64,000 nt of DNA from Hansfordia pulvinata (GCA_006538405.1 BJKQ01000001.1:558001-622000), one strand, 5' to 3'; shown: positions 1 to 13,395, counted from the stretch's first letter. A program made the numbers and translations. Notes: generated by a model not told the origin, from the sequence alone.

Positions 1-190
1 TTTCGGTAATCCTTTTTATTCCTTTTTGCCCCTCCTTTCGGTAATCTTTTTTATTCCTTTTTGCCCTTTCCTTTCGGTAATCCTTTTTATTCCTTTTTGC
101 CTCTTCCTTTCGGTGATCTTTTTATTTATTTTTGCCCCTTCCTTTCCGTTATTATTTTTATTCTTTTTGCTCCTTCCTTTCCGTTATTAT
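1..190 (+). repeat. ~36-bp tandem minisatellite, about 5-6 copies
   Basis: A pyrimidine-rich unit starting TTTCGGTAATC and ending TTTTTGCCCCTTCC is repeated about five to six times at a spacing of 35-36 bases. Copies diverge progressively to the right: CGGTAAT becomes CGGTGAT and then CCGTTAT. The left end is cut by the window edge, so the total copy number is unknown. Confidence 0.8.
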
Positions 191-399
191 TTTTTGTTTT
201 ATAATATGTTAATTATAATTTAATACTTATGTACTTTAACTATTAAGAATATTATATAAATTACGCTTTTCCTTTTACTTAAAGAAATGTTTGTTAAATA
301 AAGTAGCAATGTATTAAGTTATCTTTATTATACAAAATCACACTTTTACATTACTTAACCAACCCTTTTACCCTTTTATTCTAAGTTTACTAATTAAAA

Positions 400-3300
400 T
401 GTCTGACTTTCTTACTTCCGAACCGGACGTTACCGAGTCGTTTATAAGTGAAGAAGCGTCTGTTAACGTTTCTAACATTTCTTTACCTCATTTTCGTTAC
501 GAAAAGGATAAAAGAACCAAATTGATTTTACTTTACCCTTTTATCTGAATCTCTTTATATTTTTAAGCATGGTTTATTTAAGCCTACGCTTTTACCTATC
601 GATTTTTCTAAGCCTCGGCAGATGGAAATTTCCTGTATTATGTAAGTTTATTTATTTCTTTTCTTATTACCTTTCGTTATTACTTTTTATTATTTTCTTT
701 ATTATTATACTTATTATTATTTACTTATTACTTTCTTTATTATTATACTTATTACTATTTACTTATTACTTTCTTTTTATTATACTTATTACTTTATGTA
801 TTATTTTACTTAATACTTTATTTAATTAACTTTAATAAGTGTAACCATAAAACGGTTAATATAGTTCGAAAATTCCGCTCTTCGAATCATGCCCGACATT
901 ACGACAATAAGCATCCTAATATTGCTTATAATAAAGAAACAGAAAAAACAAGGAAATGAAGTAAGTTAAAAGCTTCTATATTATTTAGTTAAGTAATTAC
1001 TTAAATATTTATTAAATTACTTATTTTGATTATTATTAAAGAGAACGAAGTTAATACAACTACGGCAACGTTTTTTAATTTAACGAATCGAAAACGCGTT
1101 CAAACAAATACTTCTTACGAAGAATTGAACGAAAACGAGTTTTATTCGAAAGTATTATCGTTTTTAATCGATAATAAGTTATCTTTTAACATTGTAAATT
1201 CAAAATCGTTTAATAACTTATTAAGTTATTTAAAAGCGTAAGTTACCCTTTTTTATTATTTTTAACTTCATACTTAGTTAAAAGACTTAATAATTAACCA
1301 ATTAACTTAATAATAAATAATAAGGATTTATTAACTGTTAATCGACATAACCTACGAAAAATCCTAGATATAACATTTATTAATAACGTTAATGTTATTA
1401 ATAACGAATTAAACTCCTATATTAATGGTTTCTGGAAAGCTTTCCTTAATTATTAATATTTAGAAGTTTAATACGAATACTTTATACTTAGGTATCGTTT
1501 ATTATTATATTAATAACGAATTTAACTTAGTTTATAAGGTAATGGGCTTTATTAATATTAATACCGCTTATACTGGTTTAAATATTCATAAAGAGTTTAA
1601 ATCGGTATTAGCACCGTTTCCAGCATTATTACATTATCAAAATGTATTAAGGTATGTTATCCCTTCTTTTTTAATTAATTAATTAATTACTAATTATTTA
1701 AACTTAATTTAATAGTATTACTCGAGATAACGCCAGTAATAACGATACTTTCGTCGACGCCTTTAAAGAGAAATACGAAGACGAAATAGCAGAAGAATTT
1801 AATAACGATATACGTTATTATTCTTATATAATTAACATTATTATTTAAATAATATTAAAGAGTTATATATTAAACAATAACAGTAACGACGAGTTAATTC
1901 GTTATATTAACTTTATTATTCCCCGTATTAACGAAATAAACGAGGAATTAAACCAAATTCAATTAAAAGGGTTAACTTAATTCGGAAGTAAGTTTATTAT
2001 TATTAACCTTTTTATTTACCTTTTTATTTATCCTTTAAATTAAATCATTACTAAATTATTAACTTATTAATTTAATAGATTTAATTAACCGAGCCCGTCG
2101 AATTGCCGTTATTACGAAATATACTTTTAAAGTTCATCGATAACTTATCGATGCAATAAACCGAAGTAAAGAAAGAGACAGAATTCCGGATAACTTTAAT
2201 AAAACAAAATTCCTATTAATAAGTCTTATTTTATTATTGTTATTTTAGTATTTTATTATTTTATTAAATTATTAAACTATTAACTTATTATTTTAGATTC
2301 CGTTATTCGTTAGAATTTCACTTATAACATGATTAATACGGCTTTACAGTTAAAACCGATATTAATATATATTAAACGAATTACCGACTTTGCTAAATAT
2401 AAAAGCATCTTTTTAATAAAGTTGATTAGTTTTTATTATAGTATTTAAAGAGTATATTCGAAATATTCGGTAAACCGTTTATTAAATTATAAGGCGAATC
2501 TTACATTACTTTACCGAAAGGATTCTTATATATCTTTAAAATAAGAGCTTCTTTAAAAGCATATTATTTAAAGTTAAAGAAGACATTAAAGAAGACCCTG
2601 AAAAAGTAAGTTATTACTCTTATTATTTATATATTATATTACTTGTTATATTAATTAATATTATATTAGCTTACTATTTTAAACGACTTAGTTCCTGCTA
2701 TCGAAAGCGGTATTAAGAAGTTAAATAAATACTTCCCTCGAACTTTTAATCCTAAAAAAGTCGAAGAATATAAAGGGCATTTTATTTCCCTTATATTAAA
2801 CCCCGCTTTAAAGTATCACACTTTCAAGAAGGCGGTTTATTACACTTTTATCCTCAAATTATTAATAATTTAACTACTACGTTAAATGAACAATTTCAAA
2901 GGTAAGTAATATAATCCTTTAATAATTTCTTTATTAATATCAGATATTAGTTTAAAACAACAAAAAGAAGGGGATTCACAATTTACTACATTACATTCGA
3001 ATATAAACGAAGATTCGGATTCAGACGACGAATTATACTTAAACCGAGCTCGAAATACTACTTAAAACATGCAAAATGAAGTCGAAGTTTACTTAAACGA
3101 AGACTTAACCTCTTTAAAAGTATGTAAATTCTACTTATTCTTTATTATTTATCTTACTTATTTGTTTATTAATATTTTAATAAGAAGATCCATTACTTTA
3201 CTGGAAGCAAAATACTTTTAAATTCCTTATTTTAAGTATTTTAGCTAAATAGTACTTAGCTATTCCGGCTACTTCTGCTTCTTTAAAACGAACGTTTTCT

Positions 3301-3470
3301 ATTACAAGTAATAATACTATTAAAAGTAGAAACAGATTATTACCTAAAACGGTGAAGCAGCTTATTTTATTAAAAAGCTGGGGATTTAAAGGTTATAAAG
3401 ACCTGGAAAATAATTATAAAGAAACGAAGAAGAGATAGAAGAGGAAACTGAAGTAGTTATTGATTATTAA
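400..3470 (+). pseudogene. RIP-degraded hAT-family transposase
   Basis: A hAT transposase is still recognisable in broken frames. Near 835-960 the translation shows a BED-like zinc-finger pattern (C near 840, then a spaced His-rich RHYDNKHPN motif). Around 1,130-1,240 it reads FLIDNKLSFNIVNSKSF, like the N-terminal hAT core. At about 3,187-3,440 the C-terminal dimerisation region reads LAK*YLAIPATSASLKRTFS followed by SRNRLLPKTVKQLILLKSWG, the classic hAT C-terminal signature with an in-frame stop. Several GTAAGT-like intron starts separate the pieces. Stops are mostly TAG or TAA, as expected when CAG, CAA or TGG codons lose cytosine by RIP. It cannot encode a working protein. It may be the autonomous relative of the MITEs to its right. 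Confidence 0.8.
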
Positions 3471-4112
3471 TCTGATAGTTTTACTTTAATTTAATTAAGT
3501 TCAATTTAAGTTACTTTACTCGTTTTACTTATATTAACTTAATTTAACCCCTTTTATTTAACTTAATACAATTTGTCTTACTTAACTTGATATAATTGTA
3601 CTTACTTAACGTAATGTATTTTATCGTATTTAATTTAATATAATTCGCTTTACTTCACTTTATAACATTTATTATACTTCAGTTAATATAATTTAGTTTC
3701 TTTAACGAAGTTTCACTTACTTTACTTAATGTATTAAGATTTAAATTGCTTAATTTAGTATAATACGATTCATTTAATTAAACGTAATTTACTTAACTTA
3801 ATATTATTCGGTTTACTTAACTTAATTGTATTATAAATTATAAGTTTAATTGAATTTACTTACTTAAATTAAGTTTATATTAATACTTTATTTTTACTTA
3901 ATTTAATATTTATATAACTTAACTTAATTTACTTTATTAAAGCTTATATTAATAATTGTATCTTATTTAATTTAATATACTTTAATTTGTTTTACTTTAC
4001 TTAATCTATTCAATTACCGTTAATTTAACATATTATTACTAATGATATATAAAGTATTTAATTTATTAAATCTTTACTTAAAAATTTCATGAAGTTAAAA
4101 AGTTTGAATCCG

Positions 4113-4480
4113 TGAGTTAACTCATGAGTAACTCAAAGTAACTCACGTGAGTTAATAGCCTGATTCAGAGTAACTTAAGACTCACGTGAGTTAGTAAAAT
4201 CACTGATTCAGAGTAACTCACGTGAGTTACTTATGAGTTAACTTAAAACTCATGATTCACATTACCAACCCTGTTCATGAGTAACTTAGAGTAACTTAGA
4301 TTCACGTAAGTTACTCACCTTGCTGATTCAGATTTTTATGAATCAGTAAAATCACTGATTCAGAGTAACTCACATAAGTTACTTATAAGTTAACTTAAGA
4401 TTCATGATTAATAATACCAACCCTATTTACTTATAATTTAACTTAAGATTTATAATTCATAACATTAACCTTAATACTTA
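4113..4480 (+). mobile_element. hAT-type subterminal module, two to three tandem copies
   Basis: This stretch starts GAATCCGTGAGTTAACTC and is built from repeated words (GAGTTAC, GTGAATC, CTCACGTGAG). It reaches a clean terminus ACCAACCCTG at 4,273, the reverse complement of a CAGGG-type hAT end. A second, more mutated copy of the same module follows immediately (about 4,282-4,427, ending ACCAACCCTA) and a third trace ends near 4,480. The first copy is the least mutated in the window and shows the ancestral palindromes best. It may be the right end of the autonomous hAT element whose transposase relic lies upstream, or a solo MITE end. No matching duplication was found on the left. Confidence 0.6.
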
Positions 4481-5322
4481 CTTAAAGCAGGTTTATCGTT
4501 TAATTATATCCTTTTTAAAGGTAAGTCTAAGAGCTTATAAGGATAAATAAAAGGAAAACGCGCTTTTCGCGCCGATAAAATATAAAATTATACCCCTTGC
4601 TTTATAGAAGAATTTACACGTAAGTTCTCACTTATCGAGCCGGGTTATATGTGATTCCTTTGAACTTCACTTTAAGCACTCGATTCTTTTTTCTACGCTG
4701 GTTTATGTCTAATGAAACGGACTTTAAGCGGGAAATTAAGCCTTATTTTAAGAATAACACTTTTTATAAAGAGCTTTCCTGTTCTTTATCCCCTTTTAAA
4801 TAGCATACTTCCTCTCTTACATAAACCCTTATTACCCTTATTCTTCACACTTAAATTCTTGTTAACTCTTTTATGAAATCGCTTTAATTAAATAGATTTT
4901 AGCCTTTTCCGAACCAGAATTAAGCAATTTATATAACACTTAATCTGTTAATGATATTATCCCCTTTTTACACGGTGCTTCTTGTTAAGCTTAACGGTTT
5001 ACGGGATAAGTTAAAACTTCAGTATTACTGCTTTTTAACATCTTTTTAATAAAGTGTTATTTTAACGCCTTAAATTAATATATAAAGCTTAATAAAGCTT
5101 ACGACTTTTAATAATTTTAAGATTGTTATAATTATATTTATAATAAGTATAGATAAAAATGTTTCGATTAATATAAATCAAATATAAAAATAAAGTAAAG
5201 TTCATTTATAACTTAAATGTGTTAAGAAGAACTTTTAACTTATAATATTATTATATCGCTTACAATATAAAACACCAATAAAGGAAATATAATTAATCGT
5301 TTAAAGGTTTTCACTTCAGCTT

Positions 5323-5844
5323 TAAGGTTAAAATTATAAATCATAAATCTTAAGTTAATTTATGATTAACTTTTATGAATCACTTTAAATCAGTGATTTT
5401 ACTGATTTATATAAATTTAAGTTACTTTGAATTAACTTATTAATTCACGTGAGTGACTTTAAATTACTTATAAGTTGATTCACGGATTCAAAAAAGCAAT
5501 TTTAAGTATAAAAGTAATATAAAAGCAGTAAAGAAGGTATAAAAAACCGTATTTAAAATAATGTATTATTTAAATATTAATTAATTATTAAAATTTAAAT
5601 ATTAACTTTAAAGTATGTAATTATATATATTTAAGATGATTGTATTACTTAAAATTAATTTAAGTTAAAATAAAGCTAGTAATAAGTTAATTTATTAATT
5701 AAATTTAAATAGTATGAATCCGTGAGTTAATTCATAAATAACTTTAAATTAATTAAGTGAGTAACTTATATAAATCCGGATTCACTTGAATCAGATTCCC
5801 GAATTCATGTGAATCAAAGTCGACTTAACTTATTATTAACCTTA
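5323..5844 (+). mobile_element. hAT-type MITE, copy 1 (522 bp)
   Basis: The left end TAAGGTTA and right end AACCTTA are inverted repeats derived from CAGGGTT by C-to-T or G-to-A changes. Flanking octamers TTCAGCTT (5,315-5,322) and TTAAGCTT (5,845-5,852) match at 7 of 8 positions, the target-duplication length of hAT elements. The left subterminal module (5,335-5,490) ends in GATTCACGGATTC. An AT-only core follows, then the right module from GAATCCGTGAGTT (5,716) to the terminus. There is no coding capacity. Confidence 0.8.
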
Positions 5845-7030
5845 TTAAGCTTTTAAAGTCTAAGATTATAATACCTTCAGATTAACAAATATTGTAACAA
5901 TTAAATGAATATAAAACGCGCTTATTTTTTTGAAAAAGCTTATTTTCGATTCGAAAAACAGCGAGCTGAAAAGTCTTTTATACTTAACTTTAAATTGTTT
6001 AATTTTATATTTCTTATAAGAAGCCTTAAAGGTATGTTTAATGTCATTTTATATTACTACGGGTTTTACTTATATCTTTTCTATAAACTACTGTGACTCG
6101 CACTTCAATATATTCAGGTAGAATTATTTATAAATTTATCTATATAGTAGAACTTGAAACCCTATTTCTTTTATGTGTGTTACTTATAAAGCTATACAGC
6201 TTACTTACGAATTAGATTTATATAATCTAATTATTCAATCCTTCGCCAAGCCTTTTTAGGAAGAATCAATATAATAATTCCCACCCTTCAAAATAATTGA
6301 TAGGCTTAAACTTAATAAGACTTAATCATATTTTATATATCTAATAAGTAATACGCATGGTTAATAACAGGCAAACTCGTATCAGCTCACGGTTCCATAG
6401 GTAATAAAAGATACTTCCTTTCTTAAACCTTGAAACCTATTTACATTAGCATAATCATTTAATACGATTAAGTTAAGGTAACTTATAATATAATACTATA
6501 AGTTTAAGTATAGTTTATTAAGCATAATCTAACTTAATTAGGTTTATATAAGTTAATATAAATTTATCTTTTATACTTAATTAAAAGAGAGTTCGTTTTA
6601 CATTAAGGCGGCGTTTTAAGGACTTTTTAAAAATTAAATCTTTACTTCACTTTTATAGCATTAATATGAGTAATCTTAATTTATTAACTTTAAACAAGTT
6701 TTACTTATCTATTTGTTAATAAGATATTACTTAATAAAGCTTATGAAGCTTATTAATATAAGACTTAATTTAACTTACCTATTTAGAATTAACTTTCAGT
6801 ATCATGGATTACGGTTTAAATTAATATTAGACTTAAATCTAATATTGACCAGTAAATCTACATTGACTTTCTTATAATAAGCTGATCTTATTTAATTTTA
6901 TTAAATACACTTTTTAAAATTGCTTTAAATTTTTCAAGTTTTAAACTATTAATCCGGGAGTTAACTTGTGATTTACTGTGAGCCATAGCTTAAACCTTAA
7001 TAGTTAAGCTTTAACCTTAATAGTTAAGCT

Positions 7031-7571
7031 TAAGATTAATAATAAGTTAACTTAAATTGATTTACCCGCGCTGTTAACTTACGTGAGTTACGCACTCTTT
7101 GAGTTTATGATTTTATAAGTAAACTCACGTATATCCGGATTAAAATAAGTTACTTATTTAACTTATTTATAAGTTGATTCATGGATTTAAAAGAATTAAT
7201 GTTATATAAAGCATCAGTATAAATAAGTAAAAAAAGAATACATTATTTAAATAATATATTATAAAAATTTAAAATTAAATAAATTTAATTTAAAAGTTTA
7301 AGTTTTAATTTTATATTAAAAATAAAGTAGACTTAAGTTGTTATTTTAAGTAAGTTTAACTTGAATTTACGCTTTTCAAAAAAGATTCACTTAATTAAAA
7401 TTAAATATAATGAGTCCGTGAGTTTATTTATAAGTAAGTTAAACTCATATGAGTTACTTTAAATTAATAAAGTGAGTAACTTATATGAATCCGGAGCTAC
7501 GTGAATCTGATTCATGTGAATCCGAATTTATACAAATCAGATTCGAGTTGACTCATTATTAACACTTTAAA
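7031..7571 (+). mobile_element. Degenerate hAT-type MITE copy
   Basis: The same internal order as the delimited copies is visible. A left module ends GTTGATTCATGGATTT near 7,190, followed by an AT core. A right module then runs from GAGTCCGTGAG (about 7,411) to GATTCGAGTTGACTCATTATTAAC (about 7,567). Termini and target duplication are too mutated to place, so the limits are approximate. Confidence 0.55.
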
Positions 7572-8624
7572 TAACATTTAATTTTCTTGATTCTTTAATA
7601 AGTTTAACATTTTCTTAAAATGATTTACTTAAAAGAAGTTGTACTTTCTTTTGAAAACCTTTTATTTATAACTTTTTTAATACGATTTCTAAATTCAAAC
7701 TTTTAAATCCGTGACTTAAATTATAAACAAATTAAAGTAACTTATAAAAGTTAATAGCTTAGTTTAAAAGCACTTATACTTATATAAAGCAGTAAATTGA
7801 CTAATTTAAAGCAATTTATATAAAATAGTTTTAGCTTAAAAGTAAGCTTTAACTTATAGTTCTTATTATTAAGCCCGTTAATAGTACGTAAGGCGTGGGA
7901 ACTATAAAAATATTTCTAAAGCTTATATAAGCCTATATAAAATAGATAATAAGTAGAAGTATTATAGTTTTAATTCGCTTTTTAAAGAGTATGACTTACT
8001 ATGTTAAACTTAGTCTTACTTAACAGTATTAGTATAGCAATATATAAGTTAACACGAATAATTTACGTGAATTAAAAGCGTAAGTATGCTTAACAACGTG
8101 AGTCCGCAGTTATATAACTTACTTATAATATTATACTAAAATGATTAAAGTGAGCTTAATTTACTTACTTATTAATGTATTAAAACTTCGTTAAAATTGA
8201 TTAAAGGTGTATTCAAAGCTTTTCAACGTTAAAGTCCTTAAAAATGCCTTATAAAAGACTGGAAAAAATTTATATAAATCATTAGCTTAATATAAAGCGA
8301 CTTAAATACACGTGAATAAATTAATAAGAAAACTTCAAAAAACTCTATTAAGTTTAGATTAATGAGTATATAACTATAAAGCCTTATAGTGAATCGTAAA
8401 TATAATATTTTATAAATTAAGGTCTAAAATTATTCAATCTTTTTAAAAAAAAATCAATATTATTATCTTAAAACTTACGTATATAACTTTCTTTAAGTTC
8501 TTAGTTTCTTAATTAAAGTGCTATATTTAAAAGAAGTTAAATACTTAAGTAAAGTTAGTTTTAAGTTATGTTCCTTAAGTATACTTTAGGAAAAAGTTCG
8601 GGTTTACAAATTTAAACTATTAAT

Positions 8625-9240
8625 CAAGGTTAATAATGAGTTAACTCGAATCCGATTCATGTTAATCCGGATTTATATGAGTTACTCACCCCCTTAATTC
8701 AGATTCATATGAGTCAGATTCACGTGAATCCGGATTTATATAAGTTACTCACCTTAATAATTTAAAGTAACTCATATAAATCTAAGTTATTAATAAGTTA
8801 AATCACGGATTCACTTATTTAAATTTAATTAATAAAGTAATTAATATTAAGCTTAATTTAAGCTTAAATTAATTAAAAATAAATTTAAGCTATAAATTCA
8901 TTATTAATTTAATTAATTAATTACTTTGAACTCAATATTTAATTCTTTTAATTTAATTTTAATTATTTAAATAATATCTTATTTTAAATACATCCTTTTT
9001 TATATCTTTTATACTGCTTTATACTTAAAATTGCTTTTTTTAAATCCGTGAATCGATTCATAAATAACTTAAAGTAACTCACGTGAATCAGTATGCTGAT
9101 TTAAAGTAACTCAGATTCACGTGAGTTACTCACCTTACTGATTTAAATTTATGTGAATCAGTAAAATCACTGATTTAAAGTGATTCATGTGAGTTACTTA
9201 TAAATCGATTTAAGATTCATGATTCACATTACTAACCCTG
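8625..9240 (-). mobile_element. hAT-type MITE, copy 2 (616 bp)
   Basis: The element begins CAAGGTTAATA and ends AACCCTG, giving inverted termini of the CAGGG type. The flanking octamers are CTATTAAT (8,617-8,624) and TTATTAAT (9,241-9,248), which differ by one C/T change. Orientation is opposite to copy 1: the module with alternating GATTCACGTGAATCCGG words is on the left (8,630-8,815). The module starting AAATCCGTGAATCGATTC (about 9,041) is on the right. It is non-coding. Confidence 0.85.
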
Positions 9241-10776
9241 TTATTAATTATAAAATAAGTTAAAAATAGTTTACGTTAATTACTTTTTAGCCGTATTTCT
9301 GTTAATACGTGTAGGATAATAGCTTATTTAATTTTATCGATATTAATATTAATATATATTAAGCTATTAACTTATATATATTATATAAAGCTACTTATAA
9401 ATTAACTCTCGAATTTTAATAACCTGATTTTATTGAATTTTTTATCGATACATTTAAGTAAAATAAGGAATAGGTAATAAAGTAAAATAAAGTCAATTAT
9501 AATAGAATAACGTGACTTTTATATAATTAATATAAATAAGCTCGGTATTTTTAATATTAACTTAAAATAGAAAAGTGAGTATAACTTATATATAAAACTT
9601 ATAAGTATTATAATTAACATAAGTAGTATAAACAAATTATAAGACATAAGTGATATAAGTAATTAAAAAATCTAAACTACTTTTTTGTTCTTAAATCAAA
9701 GTTACTTTAACTTTATAAGAATTTATTTTCTTTATTATAATATACGGACTCACTTTTAAATAAGCCAAAAGTAATTAATAACTTATAAGTTCGTTAAGTA
9801 GCTTATAATTAATTTAATATAACATTTTAAATTTATTAAGGAATTATTTTATAAAAGTCCAGTCTTATGTAAGTTAACTTACGTGAATTTAAGTTAAAAA
9901 AGTTCATACCTCACGTGAGTTAACTTATAGTAGCTTATTTTAATCTTAATCACATTTATAAATTATATATACTGGAATCAAGATATATATAACCTAAAAA
10001 AGTCATCTTAAGTTTTAATTTTATTGATTTCAAAGCCTTTAAACAATAAATACTAATATTAAGCCATATATTAAGATCGTTTTTATTTTAAATAAAAGTT
10101 TTATCGTTATATAAGTTAAATATAAAGCAGAATAAAATAAAGAACATTGAATTAAGTTAAAGAAGCTGATGAATTTTAAGTAAAACGAGCTATAATATGG
10201 TAAAATAAGTAACTATATTAATAAAGCTATTCATATTTAATAGTTATATATATTATATGAGCTTAGATTAAGTATATTTTATTGATTAACATTAAAGGTT
10301 TTAATAAGTTAAATTCAGGTAAATTTACCATGATTAAATGGTATTTTTAAAACGAGTTAATATAAGTAAAGTAATTGATTTCTTTCAAAATATAATATAC
10401 TAGCTTAAAACAGTAGAATGACCTTTAAAGATCCTTCATTAAGTTAAGTTAAGTAAATTAAATAAAATTTAGTTTCGAAAAGAATTAATAAATTTAAATT
10501 AAATTCAAAATAAAACCAGTTTATTTAATAGAACTTTAATATAAGTTAACGGAAGTGAGTCATTATATATACTTTTAAGTTCGTGGACGAACTTCTTAAA
10601 CACTTATACATAATTAAACTACTTGAAATTGGAAATCTAAGTTATTCAAATAAAACGGTTTCACGTGACTTCGAATTAATTTCAACGTTAAACTTAAGTA
10701 ATGCTTATGTATGTTAATGGTAACGTAAGAATGTATTTCTTTTATAGTGTTAAATCACGTTAATACTTATTATTAA

Positions 10777-10985
10777 TAAGGTAAGTATTATAAATCATGA
10801 ATTTTCAGTCAACTTATGCGTAGCTCCCGTGACCTACTTTAAATAAATGATTTCATTAATTTTCATAGATTTAAATTAATAAAATCAGTAGCTCCCATAA
10901 ATTCAAGCTATTTGAAATCGGTTTACCAATTTATATCAGCTACTTTAAGCTGTATATCAATTAACTTATAAACTGAAATTCTTTA
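10777..10985 (+). mobile_element. Degenerate hAT-type MITE end
   Basis: TAAGGTAAGTATTATAAATC at 10,777 resembles the left terminus of the MITE family. Weakened subterminal words follow (TCAACTTATG, CTCCCGTGACC, AAATCAGTAGCTCCC). It is much more diverged than the six delimited copies, so probably older. The other end was not found. Confidence 0.4.
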
Positions 10986-11489
10986 ACTTAAAAGTTTTTT
11001 TAAAAGATTATTTTTAAACACTAAGAAACTAGAAAGATTAACTATTAATAAATCGTATATTTTAAAACTCATGAATTATAAAAATGAAGCATAATGTATT
11101 GAGTTTAATAAAATTTAATAAACTAAATCAACTATATTATATTAAGAACCTTAAGTTTAAAAACGCAAATTCAATAGATTTAAACTGATTATTTCTAGTA
11201 AAATTAATTATCTTAAATAGATTAAATTAAATAAAATAAAACAAATTAAGGTAAGTGAAAAGAAATAAATAAAGAAAAGCGAGCTGATCCAACTATGATA
11301 AAGCTGTATTACATTAAGTTAAATATATTAACTTCAACAGATAATACTTAATAAAATAAGTGATATTAAGTAGGATAAGTTTTAATTAATTAATAAAGTA
11401 AAGGTAAATTAAATAAAGTATGTTAATTAAATAAAAGTAAGTTGATTAAATATATTTCTAGCTTTTTATTATAAAACATCATTAATTAT

Positions 11490-12104
11490 TGAGGTTAATA
11501 TTATAAATCATGAATTCTGAGTTAATTCATGAGTAACTCACGTGAATCACTCTGAATCAGTTATTTTACTGATTTATATGAATCTGAATCGGTACAGTGA
11601 GTAACTCACATGAATCTAAGTTACTTTGAATTAGCTTACTGATTCATGTGAGTTCCTTTGAGTTATTCATAAATCGATTCACAGATTTAAAAAAAGCAAT
11701 TTTAAGTATGAAGTAATATAAAAGCAGTATAAAAAGTATTAAAAACTCGTATTTAAAATAATATAGTATTTAAATAATAAGTAATAATTAAAATTAATTA
11801 TATAAATTTGAATATTAAGTTTAAAGTAAGTAATTAAGTAAATTAAAGTTAATTTCATAATTTAAACTTAATTTAAGTTAAAATTAAGCTTATAAAAATT
11901 TAATACTTTGATTAAAATTAAATACAGTTAATTTATAAGTAACTTAAATCCACGTAAGTTACTTTAAATCAGTTAAGTAAGTAACTCATATAAATCCGGA
12001 TTCACGTGAATTTTATTCACATAAATTTAAATTAAGGGGGTGAGTAACTTATATAAATCCGGATTCATATAAATCGGATTCGAGTTAACTTATTATTAAC
12101 CTTG
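11490..12104 (+). mobile_element. hAT-type MITE, copy 3 (615 bp)
   Basis: The element starts TGAGGTTAATATTATAAATC and ends TTATTAACCTTG. It is flanked by an exact 8-bp direct repeat TTAATTAT (11,482-11,489 and 12,105-12,112). The left subterminal module keeps readable palindromes (GAGTAACTCACGTGAATCAC). The AT core is about 250 bp. The right module ends GGATTCGAGTTAACTTATT. This is the clearest forward copy. Confidence 0.9.
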
Positions 12105-12112
12105 TTAATTAT

Positions 12113-12230
12113 ATATGAATCCGTGAGTTAACTTATAAGTAACTTAATTTTAATTTATATAACTTACTTTTAATTAATAAAGTTATTAAAGTGAAGAGTT
12201 TACGTGAATCCGGACTTATACGAATTTAAT
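12113..12230 (+). mobile_element. Older MITE fragment interrupted by copy 4
   Basis: GAATCCGTGAGTTAACTTATAAG and the following words match the right-hand module of the family. The module stops at 12,230 where copy 4 begins. After copy 4 and its target duplication it resumes at 12,799-12,864 (AAGGGGTAAGTGACTT...TTAACTTATTATTAA). This is therefore a host element split by a younger insertion. Confidence 0.65.
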
Positions 12231-12790
12231 TAAGGTTAATAATAAGTTAACTTGACTCCGATTTATATAAATCCGGATTTATATAAATTAAATTCATATA
12301 AATCCGGATTCATGTGAGTTACTCACCTTATTAATTTAAAGTAGCTTATATGAATTTAAGTTATTTATAAGTTAATTCACAGATTCACTTATTTAAGTTT
12401 AATTAATAAGATAATTAATAATAAACTTAAATTAAACTTTAATTAAGTAATATAAGTATTATTAATTAAAACCTATTTTTTTTAATATAAACTTGAAATT
12501 GCATTTTTTATAATTATTTTCAGTTAATAATTATTATTTTAATAATAATTTATTTTTAAAAACGTCTTTTTAATTCCTTTAATACCACTTTTATACATCT
12601 TTTTACATAAATTTACATTATTTAAATCCGTGAGTTAATTTCTAAGTAGCTTAAAGTAACTTATATAAATTAATACGCTGATTTAAAGTAACTTCAATTA
12701 ATATAAATTAATAAGATCATTAATCAAAAGTGATTCACGTGAGTTACTTATAAATTAACTGAAGATTTATAATTTATAATATTAACTCTG
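12231..12790 (-). mobile_element. hAT-type MITE, copy 4 (560 bp), nested
   Basis: The termini are TAAGGTTAATA on the left and TTAACTCTG on the right. They are flanked by an exact 8-bp repeat AATTTAAT (12,223-12,230 and 12,791-12,798). It lies inside an older member of the same family, with module remnants on both sides. It is non-coding. Confidence 0.88.
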
Positions 12791-12864
12791 AATTTAATAT
12801 ATATAACCTTAAATTAAAGGGGTAAGTGACTTGTTTAAGTTAACTTTAATTAACTTATTATTAA

Positions 12865-13395
12865 TAAGGTTAATATTATAGATCATGAATTATAAGTTAA
12901 CTTATAAGTTACTTACGTGAATCAATTTAAATCAGTGATTTTACTAATTCACGTAAATTTAAGTTACTTTAAATCAGCTTAATAATTTATGTGAGTTACT
13001 TTAAGTTACTTATAAATCAGCTCACGGATTTAAGTCTTATAAATTTATGTGTAAAAGTAATATAAAAGAAATAAAAGACATTTTTTTATATAAATTATTA
13101 TTGAAATAATGATTATTAAATAAAATTAATTATAAAAATATAAATTTAAGTTTATAATAAAAAAAGTGGCTTTAAATTATTTTAACTTATCTTTTTTAAC
13201 TTAATGTTAAATTAAGCTTAATATTAATTATTTTATTATTTAAAATCAAATAAGTGAATCTATAAATTAACTTATAATTAACCTAAACTCACGTAAGTTA
13301 CTTTAAATTAATAAGGTAAGTAACTTATATAAATCCGGATTCACGTGAATTAGATTTATATAAATCGGGTTTAAGTTAACTTATTATTAACCTTA
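12865..13395 (+). mobile_element. hAT-type MITE, copy 5 (531 bp)
   Basis: Inverted termini TAAGGTTAATATT and AACCTTA are bounded by an exact octamer ATTATTAA (12,857-12,864 and 13,396-13,403). The target octamer coincides with the terminal TTATTAAC word of the older host element. This copy therefore jumped into the end of a relative. Confidence 0.88.

Noticed and set aside
5905..6096. 63-codon ORF in the AT-rich block
   Set aside because: Phe/Tyr/Leu-rich translation of AT-rich DNA; no homology cue.
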